Of a stretch of 64,000 nucleotides of DNA, positions 9,219-17,255 are shown one piece after another. A program made the translations under genes and the position numbers. The notes under the pieces were generated by a model. The model ran no database searches and was not told the DNA's origin. It saw nothing but the letters and a program-made list of their open reading frames with translations. Source of the DNA: Conexibacter stalactiti (GTDB lineage: Bacteria > Actinomycetota > Thermoleophilia > Solirubrobacterales > Solirubrobacteraceae); NCBI RefSeq assembly GCF_035967765.1, contig NZ_JAYWIT010000015.1. The stretch is one strand, 5' to 3'. Numbering within the stretch: the first letter of the stretch is position 1; every line of letters starts with the position of its first letter.

Positions 9219-11244
9219 CGCAGAGGGCGCGCTTCGCCGCGCCCCGCACGGTCGCGCAGCGCCGCACCGCGAGGCAGGTTCTGCGGGCCGTGCCGCGCTT
9301 GCCGTCGCAGGCCGCGCGCGGCTTCGGCGCGGGGCTCGACGGCGTGAGCGGCGTTGACGGCGTGACGGGCGTCACGGGCGTCACGGGGGTGGGCGGGGGT
9401 GTGGTCGGCGGCGGCGTCCCGTCGTCGCGCGGCTGCTCGACCGGCGGGGTGACGACGCCGGCGCCGGCTGCCTGGAGCGCCTTCAGCGCGTCGATGCGGC
9501 CGCCCGTGACGGTCTTGCCGGCGAGCGAGCCGGCCGGCACCGTCCCGGCCTTCAGCGCGACGGCGACCTGCGCCGGCGTCAGCGCCGGAGCGGCGGCGCG
9601 CACCAGCGCGGCGACGCCCGCGACGTGCGGGGAGGCCATCGAGGTGCCGGACATCGTGCCGTAGTCGTCGGTCGCGCCGGCGACGTGGACGGAGCCGCGA
9701 CAGACGATCTCGACGTCGTCGACGTAGACGCCGTCACCGGTCGGCGCGGCGCCGTCGTCGTCGAGCGTGAAGCGCACGCCGACGGGGCCGGCGGGGATCT
9801 CGTAGAGGTCGCGCTCGGCGCCGTAGTAGGTGGAGCCGTCGCCGCCCGCCAGGGTGTCCAGTTCGATCCAGCCGTCGGCGGTCTGGACGTCGACCCAGAG
9901 CTGGTCGCCGGCGGCGAGTCTGTGTCGCACCAGGTAGCTCAGCAGGCACTCTCTGTGAACGCCGGGACCTGCTTGTGTACTTCCGTACAGAACGTTGTGG
10001 CTGCCGACTGCGTAGTCGCCGACGCTGTCGGCGGCGGCGTTGCCGAGCGATTCGATCCCCGCCGGCTGGATCGACCAGCTGCCGGGACTCCAGCCGGGGG
10101 CGAAGCCCGGCCCGTCGAAGCGCTCGCGCAGCAGCACCTCGTGCGGTCGCGTCGTGCTGAGGATCGAGCTGCCGGGCGCGGCGAGGTCGACGCTTCTCGC
10201 GCCGTAGTTGGAGTAGCTGGCGTCGAACTGGCCGTTGGGGCCGAGCGCGGCGACGCAGACGATCGTCGGGGCCGTGGCCGAGCAGGGGAAGTCGGGCCAG
10301 CTGTCGTTGTCGCTGGCGTCGTTGCCGGCCGCGACGACCAGCAGCGCGCCGCGCGCGGCGGCCTGCGCCGCCACGTCGTTCCACAGCGCCGTGAAGGCGG
10401 CGGTGTCGCCGGGGGAGGCCGGGGCGCCGAGGCTGAGGTTGATCACCGAGGCGCCCTCCTGCGCGGCATAGAGCGCGCCTCTGATCACGTCGCTCATCGA
10501 GCCTCTCCCGTCAGTGCCGAGGACGCGCACCGTCATCAGGCGCGCCTGCGGCGCGACCCCGGCGACGCCGACGCCGTTGCCGGCAACCGCCGCGGCGGTC
10601 CCGGCGACGTGGGTGCCGTGGTCGTGGTCATCGCTCGGGTCGGCGTCGCCGTCGGCGAAGTCCCAGCCGTGCAGGTCGTCGACGCGGCCGTTGCCGTCGT
10701 CGTCGAGGCCGTTGGGCAGCTCGCCGGGGTTGCTCCACAGGTTCGCCGCGAGGTCGGGGTGGACGAGGTCGACGCCGGTGTCGACGACGGCGATCGTCTG
10801 GCCGGCGCCGCGGGTGGTGTCCCAGGCGGTGAGCGCGCCGACGTTCGCCAGCCCCCACAGTCGCGGGAAGAGCGGGTCGTCGGGCGCCTGCGCACGGGCG
10901 TTCACGGTCAGGTTCGGGACGGCGTAGCGGACGGCCGGCTGGCGCTCCAGGCGATCCGCGGCGGCGTCGAGCGAGCCGTCGACGGCGACGACCTGCGCCC
11001 CCGGCAGGCCGAGGCCGCGGTCGAAGTCCGCGCCCGCGCGATCGCGCGCGGCGGCGCGCTCACGGGCGCTGACGCCATCCTCGAACAGCACGATCAGCTC
11101 GCCGGAGGCGGCGGTCGTCGTCGCGGCGCCGGCCGGCGCCGGCAGCGCCAGCAGGCCCAGCGCCGTCAGCGCGGCGGCCGTGGTCTTCCTGAACAACGGA
11201 TAGTCCTGTTCGTGGAGCGTCGACTGTGGAACGGCATCGCACAT
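9091..11244 (-). CDS. Secreted subtilisin-like (S8) serine protease
   Basis: A 717-residue secreted protease. A signal peptide (about 18-41) is followed by an I9-like propeptide region (about 47-115) and the S8 domain with catalytic D155 (VVDTGV), H209 (HGTHVAGT), oxyanion N308 (AAGND) and S535 (GTSMASPH). About 150 residues (370-518) are inserted between the N308 and S535 blocks and look like a beta-sandwich. After 600 come a Pro/Thr linker (TPVTPVTP repeats) and a basic Cys-rich tail. The start is uncertain: a TTG at 11196 would begin just before the signal peptide. The 3' end overlaps the GMC gene by 128 nt. Confidence 0.9.
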   Translation of the reverse strand: MCDAVPQSTLHEQDYPLFRKTTAAALTALGLLALPAPAGAATTTAASGELIVLFEDGVSARERAAARDRAGADFDRGLGLPGAQVVAVDGSLDAAADRLERQPAVRYAVPNLTVNARAQAPDDPLFPRLWGLANVGALTAWDTTRGAGQTIAVVDTGVDLVHPDLAANLWSNPGELPNGLDDDGNGRVDDLHGWDFADGDADPSDDHDHGTHVAGTAAAVAGNGVGVAGVAPQARLMTVRVLGTDGRGSMSDVIRGALYAAQEGASVINLSLGAPASPGDTAAFTALWNDVAAQAAARGALLVVAAGNDASDNDSWPDFPCSATAPTIVCVAALGPNGQFDASYSNYGARSVDLAAPGSSILSTTRPHEVLLRERFDGPGFAPGWSPGSWSIQPAGIESLGNAAADSVGDYAVGSHNVLYGSTQAGPGVHRECLLSYLVRHRLAAGDQLWVDVQTADGWIELDTLAGGDGSTYYGAERDLYEIPAGPVGVRFTLDDDGAAPTGDGVYVDDVEIVCRGSVHVAGATDDYGTMSGTSMASPHVAGVAALVRAAAPALTPAQVAVALKAGTVPAGSLAGKTVTGGRIDALKALQAAGAGVVTPPVEQPRDDGTPPPTTPPPTPVTPVTPVTPSTPLTPSSPAPKPRAACDGKRGTARRTCLAVRRCATVRGAAKRALCVKRAKARGRCWALPRKSRAQKLRYQRCLRLAERGSSRARPAR

Positions 11245-11435
11245 CCGTGCACTTCAAGTCGGTGATCGCCACCTGCACCCCGAGCTTGATGACTGCCCGA
11301 CATATGTAACTGCACACGGACAAACGGAAAACTGGCGCACAGGAACTTGCCCGTGTGTCGATGACAGGGAATGTCGCGGGGAGTTCGGAAGGGGGCTCAT
11401 CGCGCGTATCTCGCCGCAACAGGGGGGAGGCCCTG

Positions 11436-13529
11436 ATGAAATCCAGTATCCGTACGAAGCTGCTCGGCAGCTTCATGATCGTCGTGGCATTGATGCTCGT
11501 GCTCGGCTTCGTCGCGATCGCACGCTTCGGCGCGGTCGACAAGGTCGCGACCGACGTCGACGCCAGAACCGTGCCGACGTTGCAGAACCTCGGCTACGTC
11601 AACGGCCTCATCCACATGTATCGCGAGGCGCAGCTCGTCGCGCTCTCGAACCCGGCCGCCGTCGACCTGCCGAGACTGCAGGCGACGCTCGACGGCTACG
11701 AGCAGACGATCGCCAGATCGTTCGCGGTCGTGAGAGAGAACCTCACGAGCGCGGCCGACCGCGCGACGCTCGCGCGCACGCAGGACGGCTGGGAGAGATA
11801 CCTCGCCGACGCCCAGCGCGCCTTCGAGACCGAGGGCGACGCGGCGAGAATGGCGGCGCTGAGAGCGGCCGTGATCGACGGTGAGGGCGCGAGCGGGTTC
11901 GCGGCGACGACCGAGGCGTCGATCGCGCTCAACGAGGCGGTCGGGAGAGTCTCCGACGCGCAGGTCGCGAAGGTCCACGACGCCGTCGACAGCGGCCGCA
12001 CCTGGACGCTGGTGCTGATGGCGGCCGGCGCGCTGGTCGCGATCGGGCTGGCGCTGCTGCTCGGCCGCACGATCGTCGGCGGGCTGCGGCAGATGGTCAC
12101 CGCCGCTCGCGGGATCGCCAGCGGCGACGTCGACCAGACGATCGACGTCAGATCGCGCGACGAGATCGGCCAGACGGCCGACGCCTTCCGCGCGATGATC
12201 GCCTACCTCGACGAGATGGCCGACGCGGCGCGGCGGATCGCCGCGGGCGACCTCGCGGTCGAGGTCGTGCCGAAGTCCGAGGCCGACGCGCTCGGCACCG
12301 CCTTCGCGGAGATGAGCGCGGAGCTGCGCGCGGCGCTCGGCGACAGATCGTGCCTCGACGCGCTGGTGGTGCGGATGGACTCGATGAGCTCGCACTGCAT
12401 GATCGACCTGCAGGCGGCGCTGACGGCGGCGCGCGACGGCGACCTGACGGTCGAGGTCACGCCCGTGACGACGCCGCTCTGCGCCGAGGACGGAGCTGAG
12501 CTGGGCCGGCTCGGCGGGATCTTCAACGAGATGCTGGACCGCGCGAAGGGCTCGATCGACGCCTACAACGCGATGCGCGAGAGAGTCTCCGGGCTGCTGC
12601 GGCAGATCACGCAGGAGACGCAGCACGTCGCGGCCGCCTCGCAGCAGATGGCGACCACCTCGGAGGAGTCGGGGCGCGCGGTCGGCGAGATCGCCTCCGC
12701 CGTCGGCGAGGTCGCGGCCGGCGCCGAGCGCCAGGTCCGCACCGTCGGCGAGGCGCGCCTGCTGAGCGAGGAGGTCGTGCTCGCGACCCGCTCCTCCAGC
12801 GAGGAGGCGACCGAGACCGCCCGCGCGGCCGAGCAGGCGCGCGCGGTCGCCGAGGACGGCGCCGACGCGATCGCCCGCGCGACCGAGGGGATGCGCGCGC
12901 TGGAGCAGATGTCCTCCGGCGTCTCGGAGGCGATGCGCTCGCTCGGCGCCAAGTCCGACGAGATCGGTGGGATCGTGGACACGATCACGGGGATCGCGGA
13001 GCAGACGAATCTGTTGGCGTTGAATGCGGCGATCGAGGCTGCGCGCGCGGGTGAGCAGGGTCGCGGTTTCGCGGTCGTGGCGGAGGAGGTGCGCAAGCTG
13101 GCGGAGGAGTCGCAGGAGGCGGCCGCGTCGATCTCGGCGCTCGTCGCGCAGATCCAGAGCGAGACCGGTGCCGCGGTCGAGAGAGTCGAGTCGGGCAGCG
13201 GCGAGATCGAGCGCGGCGTCGCGACCGTCGACGAGGCGCGCGCGTCGTTCGTGCGCATCGGCAGCTCGGTCGAGGACATGAACGGCCGCGTCGAGCGGAT
13301 CGCCGCGGCGATCGCGCAGATCGCCGAGCGGACCGTGACGATGGACGGCAACATGACCGAAGTGGCGGCCGTCGCGGAGCAGTCGTCGGCGTCGACCGAG
13401 CAGGTCTCGGCCTCGACGCAGCAGACCTCCGCCTCGACGCAGGAGATCGCCGCCTCGGCGCAGCAGCTGGCGCAGAACGCCGAGGAGCTGGGGCGGCTCG
13501 TCGGCCGCTTCACGCTCACGCCCGCCTGA
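11436..13529 (+). CDS. Methyl-accepting chemotaxis protein 1, poly-HAMP
   Basis: A 697-residue transmembrane chemoreceptor. TM1 is about 9-29, the extracellular helical sensor 30-188, and TM2 190-210. HAMP follows at 211-264, then two HAMP-like segments (about 265-303 and 325-385), then the cytoplasmic signalling coiled coil with tip GIAEQTNLLALNAAIEAARA near 515-535. There is no C-terminal CheR-tethering pentapeptide. The ATG is chosen because GGGGGGAGG (11422-11430) lies 5 nt upstream. It controls CheA through CheW in known systems; no che genes are in the window. DNA blocks are nearly identical to the other two receptors. Confidence 0.95.
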   Translation: MKSSIRTKLLGSFMIVVALMLVLGFVAIARFGAVDKVATDVDARTVPTLQNLGYVNGLIHMYREAQLVALSNPAAVDLPRLQATLDGYEQTIARSFAVVRENLTSAADRATLARTQDGWERYLADAQRAFETEGDAARMAALRAAVIDGEGASGFAATTEASIALNEAVGRVSDAQVAKVHDAVDSGRTWTLVLMAAGALVAIGLALLLGRTIVGGLRQMVTAARGIASGDVDQTIDVRSRDEIGQTADAFRAMIAYLDEMADAARRIAAGDLAVEVVPKSEADALGTAFAEMSAELRAALGDRSCLDALVVRMDSMSSHCMIDLQAALTAARDGDLTVEVTPVTTPLCAEDGAELGRLGGIFNEMLDRAKGSIDAYNAMRERVSGLLRQITQETQHVAAASQQMATTSEESGRAVGEIASAVGEVAAGAERQVRTVGEARLLSEEVVLATRSSSEEATETARAAEQARAVAEDGADAIARATEGMRALEQMSSGVSEAMRSLGAKSDEIGGIVDTITGIAEQTNLLALNAAIEAARAGEQGRGFAVVAEEVRKLAEESQEAAASISALVAQIQSETGAAVERVESGSGEIERGVATVDEARASFVRIGSSVEDMNGRVERIAAAIAQIAERTVTMDGNMTEVAAVAEQSSASTEQVSASTQQTSASTQEIAASAQQLAQNAEELGRLVGRFTLTPA
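12225..12351 (+). repeat. HAMP-region DNA block shared with the third chemoreceptor
   Basis: This 127-nt stretch is identical to 18033-18159 apart from one base (gag/cag codon difference), although the flanking parts of the two genes differ at many synonymous sites. This suggests gene conversion. Confidence 0.75.
12961..13102 (+). repeat. Signalling-tip DNA block shared with the second chemoreceptor
   Basis: This 142-nt stretch matches 16631-16772 with only two synonymous differences. It uses AT-richer codons (AAT, TTG, GGT) unlike the surrounding DNA, whereas the third receptor encodes the same peptide with different codons. Confidence 0.75.
13365..13463 (+). repeat. C-terminal DNA block identical to the second chemoreceptor
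   Basis: These 99 nt are identical to 17035-17133. The encoded segment is the Ser/Thr/Gln-rich helix STEQVSASTQQTSASTQEIA, which includes methylation-type residue pairs. Confidence 0.7.
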
Positions 13530-13614
13530 GCGCGCCCAATCGGGGTTCTTTCCTGGAGGCCGGGGCTAAGCTCGGCCCTCAGGACATTCCCCGGAACCGG
13601 AGCGCTGAACGACG

Positions 13615-14817
13615 ATGGCCGTAGCGATCGACAAGACGGACGAGCAGAAGGCGATCTGCGAGATGGTGCGGCAGTTCGCCGACGAGCAGATCCTCCCGAA
13701 CGCCGAGCACTACGACCACGCGGACGAGTTCCCCGAGCCGATCGTCGAGCAGATGAAGGAGCTCGGCCTCTTCGGCGTCACGATCCCCGAGGAGTACGGG
13801 GGCATGGGGCTCGACCTCACGACCTACGCGATGATCGTCGAGGAGCTCTCGCGCGGCTGGATCTCGATCTCCGGCGTCATCAACACCCACTTCATCGGCT
13901 CCTACCTGCTGATGAAGTTCGGCAGCGACGAGCAGAGACAGAAGTACCTGCCGCGGATGGCGACCGGCGAGATCCGCGCCGCCTTCTCGCTGTCGGAGCC
14001 GGAGCTGGGTTCCGACGTGGCGGCGATCAAGACGGCCGCCAAGAAGCTCGACGACGGCGCCTACGAGATCAACGGCCAGAAGATGTGGGTCACCAACGGC
14101 CTCCGCTCCGACCTCGTCTTCGTGCTCGTCAAGACCGACCCGAACGCCGAGAAGGCCCATCGCGGCATGACCTGCTTCATCGCCGAGAAGGAAGCCGGGG
14201 TCGGCGAGAACACGGGTGAGTACAAGGGCCTCAACGTCCCGCCGCAGCTGAGAAAGATGGGCTACAAGGGCGTCGAGTCGACCGAGCTGGTCTTCGACGG
14301 CTACCGCTGCCCGGCCGAGAACATCCTCGGCGGCGAGGCGGCCGGCCTCAACAAGGGCTTCCCGCAGATGATGGACGCGCTCGAGCTGGGCCGCGTCAAC
14401 GTCGCCGCGCGCGGCGTCGGGATCGCCCAGCGGGCGCTGGAGCTGGCGCTGCGCTACTCGCAGGAGCGCAAGACCTTCGGCAAGCCGATCGCCCAGCATC
14501 AGGCGATCCAGTTCAAGCTCGCCGACATGGCGACGCAGGTCGACGCCGCCCGCCTGCTGACCAACCGCGCCGCGCGCATGAAGGACGCCGGCGAGCGCTC
14601 CGACATCGAGGCCGGCATGGCCAAGCTGTTCGCCTCCGAGGCCGGCCGCTTCTGCGTCGAGGAGTCGTTCCGCATCCACGGCGGCTACGGCTACTCGAAG
14701 GAGTACGAGATCGAGCGCCTCTACCGTGACGCGCCGCTGCTGCTGATCGGCGAGGGCACCTCCGAGATCCAGAAGATGGTGATCGGCAAGAAGCTGCTGG
14801 AGCGGCACAAGATTTGA
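13615..14817 (+). CDS. Acyl-CoA dehydrogenase, candidate methylsuccinyl-CoA dehydrogenase
   Basis: A 400-residue FAD-dependent acyl-CoA dehydrogenase with the usual N-terminal helical, beta-barrel and C-terminal helical domains. AFSLSEPELGSDV is the FAD/substrate signature near 125, and E380 in GEGTSEIQ is in the position of the catalytic glutamate. From memory of the family it resembles the dehydrogenase encoded with ccr and ecm in Streptomyces. With ccr, ecm, maoC and citE genes in this window, methylsuccinyl-CoA is a reasonable but unproven substrate. A strong terminator follows the stop by 7 nt, so it is a single-gene unit between two chemoreceptors. Confidence 0.9.
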   Translation: MAVAIDKTDEQKAICEMVRQFADEQILPNAEHYDHADEFPEPIVEQMKELGLFGVTIPEEYGGMGLDLTTYAMIVEELSRGWISISGVINTHFIGSYLLMKFGSDEQRQKYLPRMATGEIRAAFSLSEPELGSDVAAIKTAAKKLDDGAYEINGQKMWVTNGLRSDLVFVLVKTDPNAEKAHRGMTCFIAEKEAGVGENTGEYKGLNVPPQLRKMGYKGVESTELVFDGYRCPAENILGGEAAGLNKGFPQMMDALELGRVNVAARGVGIAQRALELALRYSQERKTFGKPIAQHQAIQFKLADMATQVDAARLLTNRAARMKDAGERSDIEAGMAKLFASEAGRFCVEESFRIHGGYGYSKEYEIERLYRDAPLLLIGEGTSEIQKMVIGKKLLERHKI

Positions 14818-14824
14818 GCCGCTT

Positions 14825-14858
14825 TGCGCCGAGGCCATCTTCAAGTGGTCTCGGCGCA
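14825..14858 (+). terminator. Intrinsic terminator of the acyl-CoA dehydrogenase gene
   Basis: A 13-bp stem: TGCGCCGAGGCCA pairs with TGGTCTCGGCGCA with one G-T wobble and an 8-nt loop, followed by GCATTTCT. Confidence 0.8.
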
Positions 14859-14975
14859 GCATTTCTCGCGACTTCTCTCGGAAAGTCGTGCATCACCGTG
14901 GCAGCTTCAGTTCAACCGTTTGAATCCATCCGTGTTTCTCTGTATTTCTGCTGACGGTTAATGGTGAACTTGGCG

Positions 14976-15002
14976 TAAAGGCGTTCGACACAGTGCCGAT
15001 CA
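14976..15002 (+). promoter_or_regulatory. Sigma-28 (FliA-type) promoter for chemoreceptor 2
   Basis: TAAA at 14976-14979, exactly 15 nt, then GCCGATCA at 14995-15002. This matches the flagellar sigma-28 consensus TAAA-N15-GCCGATAA at all but one base. The predicted transcript would start about 85 nt before the GTG at 15094. Confidence 0.65.
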
Positions 15003-15004
15003 CG

Positions 15005-15027
15005 GCAAGTGAAAGCCACTCACTTGC
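15005..15027. promoter_or_regulatory. 8-7-8 inverted repeat at the predicted start of the chemoreceptor 2 transcript
   Basis: GCAAGTGA (15005-15012) and TCACTTGC (15020-15027) are perfect reverse complements with a 7-nt spacer. They sit immediately downstream of the sigma-28-like -10, so the repeat could be an operator or a 5'-end RNA hairpin. Confidence 0.45.
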
Positions 15028-15093
15028 GTTCGTGGTCGCGCGGACGCCGACGGCATGCGACCAGGCATGCTGGAAGACACCGAGGAGATCGCT

Positions 15094-17193
15094 GTGAAGC
15101 TGACCGTCAGGACGAAGCTGCTTGGCAGCTTCCTCGCAGTCGTAGCGCTCATGCTCGCAGTCGGGGTCGTCGCGATCGGCAAGATCGGCTCGATCCACGA
15201 CGTCACGAAGGCGTTCGGCGAGGACACGATCCCCAGCGCGCTCGCCGCGGGCAGCATCCAGAGCGACGTCAACAGAGTGCGCAAGGACCAGCTGCGCCAG
15301 GTCAGCAGCGCCGCGCTGCACCCGGAGGACCCGAGATTCGCCGCCGACGCCGCCGAGGCGGTCGAGGAATCGCTCGCGAGCATCCAGGCCGACCTCGCGA
15401 GATCGCGCAGACTGGCCGACGACGCCGCCGACCGCGCGCCGCTGGAGCAGTTCGACAGAGCGTGGCTGGCATACCTCGAAGCGGCCTCGCCGTACGTGGC
15501 GCTGACCGAGCAGAGAAGATATGGGCCGGCGCTGAGAACGCTGACCGAGGGCACCGCCGACGTCGCCTACGACGACGTCAAGGCCGCGATGGAGGCGCTG
15601 ACCGCACGCCAGTCGACGGTCGTCGCCGGCCAGAACGACCATGCCGAGTCGGTCGTCAGCTCCGCGCGCGCGCTCGTCTTCGGCCTGTTGGTCGTCGCCG
15701 TCGTCGTCGCGCTGACGCTCGCGCTGCTGCTCTCGCGTCAGCTCGGCAACGGCCTGCGCCAGCTGCTCGCGGCCGCCCGCGGGATCGCCGGCGGCGACGT
15801 CGACCAGCGCGTCGAGGTCAGAACGCGCGACGAGCTCGGCGAGACCGGCGTCGCCTTCAGGGAGATGATCGCCTACCTCGACGAGATGGCTGTCGCGGCG
15901 CGCTCGATCGCGGCCGGCGAGCTGGCCGTCGACGTCCGCCCGAAGTCCGACAGAGACGCGCTCGGCAACGCCTTCCACGAGATGAGCGAGGAGCTGCGCG
16001 CCGCGCTCGGCGACAGATCGTGCCTCGACCAGCTGGCCGCGAGAATGGACTCGCTCGGCTCCAACTGCCTCGCCGGCCTCGAGCAGGCGCTGACGGCGGT
16101 CGCCGAGGGCGACCTGACACGGACCGTCGAGCCGGTCACGACGCCGATAACCGCCGCCGGCGGCCAGCAGATCGGCAGGCTGGCGGAGTACTTCAACGCG
16201 ACGCTGGCGAGAACGCAGGCGTCGGTCGTCAGCTACAACGGCATGCGCGAGAAGGTCACGACGATGCTGCACGACATCTCGCGCGAGTCGCAGACGGTCG
16301 CGGCCGCCTCGCAGCAGATGGCGACGACCTCGGAGGAGTCGGGCCGTGCCGTCGGCGAGATCGCGGCCGCCGTCGGTGAGGTCGCGGCCGGCGCCGAGCG
16401 TCAGGTCCGCACCGTCGCGGAGGCGCGCAGCCTCGCCGAGCAGGTCGTCGGCGTGACGCACAGCTCCAGCAGTGACGCCGAGGAGACGGCGACCGCCGCC
16501 GAGCAGGCGCGCGCCGTCGCCGAGCAGGGCGCGGGCGCGATCTCGCTCGCCAGCGACGCGATGGAAGCGGTCCAGACCTCCTCCACCGAGGTCACCGCGA
16601 CGATCCGCGCGCTCGGCGAGAAGTCCGGGCAGATCGGTGGGATCGTGGACACGATCACGGGGATCGCGGAGCAGACGAATCTGTTGGCGTTGAATGCGGC
16701 GATCGAGGCGGCGCGCGCGGGTGAGCAGGGTCGCGGGTTCGCGGTCGTGGCGGAGGAGGTGCGCAAGCTGGCCGAAGAATCGCAGGAGGCCGCTTCCACG
16801 ATCGCCGGCCTGATCGCCGAGATCCAGCGCGAGACCGGCCATGCCGTCGAGGTCGTCGTCAGCGGTGCGCAGCGCACCTCCGACGGCGTCGAGACGGTCG
16901 AGCAGGCGCGCGAGTCGTTCCTCCAGATCGGGACGTCGGTCGAGGACATGAGCGGCCGCGTGCAGCAGATCGCCGCCTCCGTCGCCGAGATCGCCGACAC
17001 CGCCAGACGGATGCAGCGCAACATGTCCGAGGTCGCGGCCGTCGCGGAGCAGTCGTCGGCGTCGACCGAGCAGGTCTCGGCCTCGACGCAGCAGACCTCC
17101 GCCTCGACGCAGGAGATCGCCGCCTCGGCGCAGAGCCTGTCGCGCACCGCCGAGGAGCTGGACCGCCTCGTCGCGCAATTCACCTTGGCGTAA
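15094..17193 (+). CDS. Methyl-accepting chemotaxis protein 2, poly-HAMP
   Basis: A 699-residue chemoreceptor with the same architecture as the gene at 11436: TM1 near 9-29, a distinct extracellular helical sensor, TM2 near 190-210, HAMP plus two HAMP-like repeats, and a long signalling coiled coil with the conserved tip. The GTG start is chosen because GAGGAG (15082-15087) lies 6 nt upstream; an in-frame ATG at 15055 has no such site. A sigma-28-type promoter lies upstream, tying it to a flagellar regulon. Its sensor is unlike those of the other two receptors, so it probably detects a different ligand. Confidence 0.95.
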   Translation: MKLTVRTKLLGSFLAVVALMLAVGVVAIGKIGSIHDVTKAFGEDTIPSALAAGSIQSDVNRVRKDQLRQVSSAALHPEDPRFAADAAEAVEESLASIQADLARSRRLADDAADRAPLEQFDRAWLAYLEAASPYVALTEQRRYGPALRTLTEGTADVAYDDVKAAMEALTARQSTVVAGQNDHAESVVSSARALVFGLLVVAVVVALTLALLLSRQLGNGLRQLLAAARGIAGGDVDQRVEVRTRDELGETGVAFREMIAYLDEMAVAARSIAAGELAVDVRPKSDRDALGNAFHEMSEELRAALGDRSCLDQLAARMDSLGSNCLAGLEQALTAVAEGDLTRTVEPVTTPITAAGGQQIGRLAEYFNATLARTQASVVSYNGMREKVTTMLHDISRESQTVAAASQQMATTSEESGRAVGEIAAAVGEVAAGAERQVRTVAEARSLAEQVVGVTHSSSSDAEETATAAEQARAVAEQGAGAISLASDAMEAVQTSSTEVTATIRALGEKSGQIGGIVDTITGIAEQTNLLALNAAIEAARAGEQGRGFAVVAEEVRKLAEESQEAASTIAGLIAEIQRETGHAVEVVVSGAQRTSDGVETVEQARESFLQIGTSVEDMSGRVQQIAASVAEIADTARRMQRNMSEVAAVAEQSSASTEQVSASTQQTSASTQEIAASAQSLSRTAEELDRLVAQFTLA

Positions 17194-17203
17194 GAAAGCG
17201 GTA

Positions 17204-17239
17204 GGAGCAGGGAGTCTGGCGTCGCCACGCTCCCGCTCC
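17204..17239 (+). terminator. Hairpin between chemoreceptors 2 and 3
   Basis: GGAGC and GGGAG (17204-17214, one bulged A) pair with CTCCC and GCTCC (17230-17239) around a 15-nt loop. It lies 10 nt after the stop of receptor 2 and 16 nt before the start of receptor 3; it could terminate or attenuate read-through. No U-tract is present. Confidence 0.5.
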
Positions 17240-17255
17240 TTCCGATCACCGGGGT

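Noticed and set aside
9360..9410. Short direct repeats of GTGACGGGC/GTCACGGGC type
   Set aside because: They encode the Thr-Pro-Val linker of the subtilase on the minus strand and are not a regulatory array.
14893..17178. Long minus-strand reading frame rich in Leu, Arg, Asp and Gly repeats
   Set aside because: Mirror of chemoreceptor 2; the repeated pattern reflects the coiled-coil codons on the other strand.
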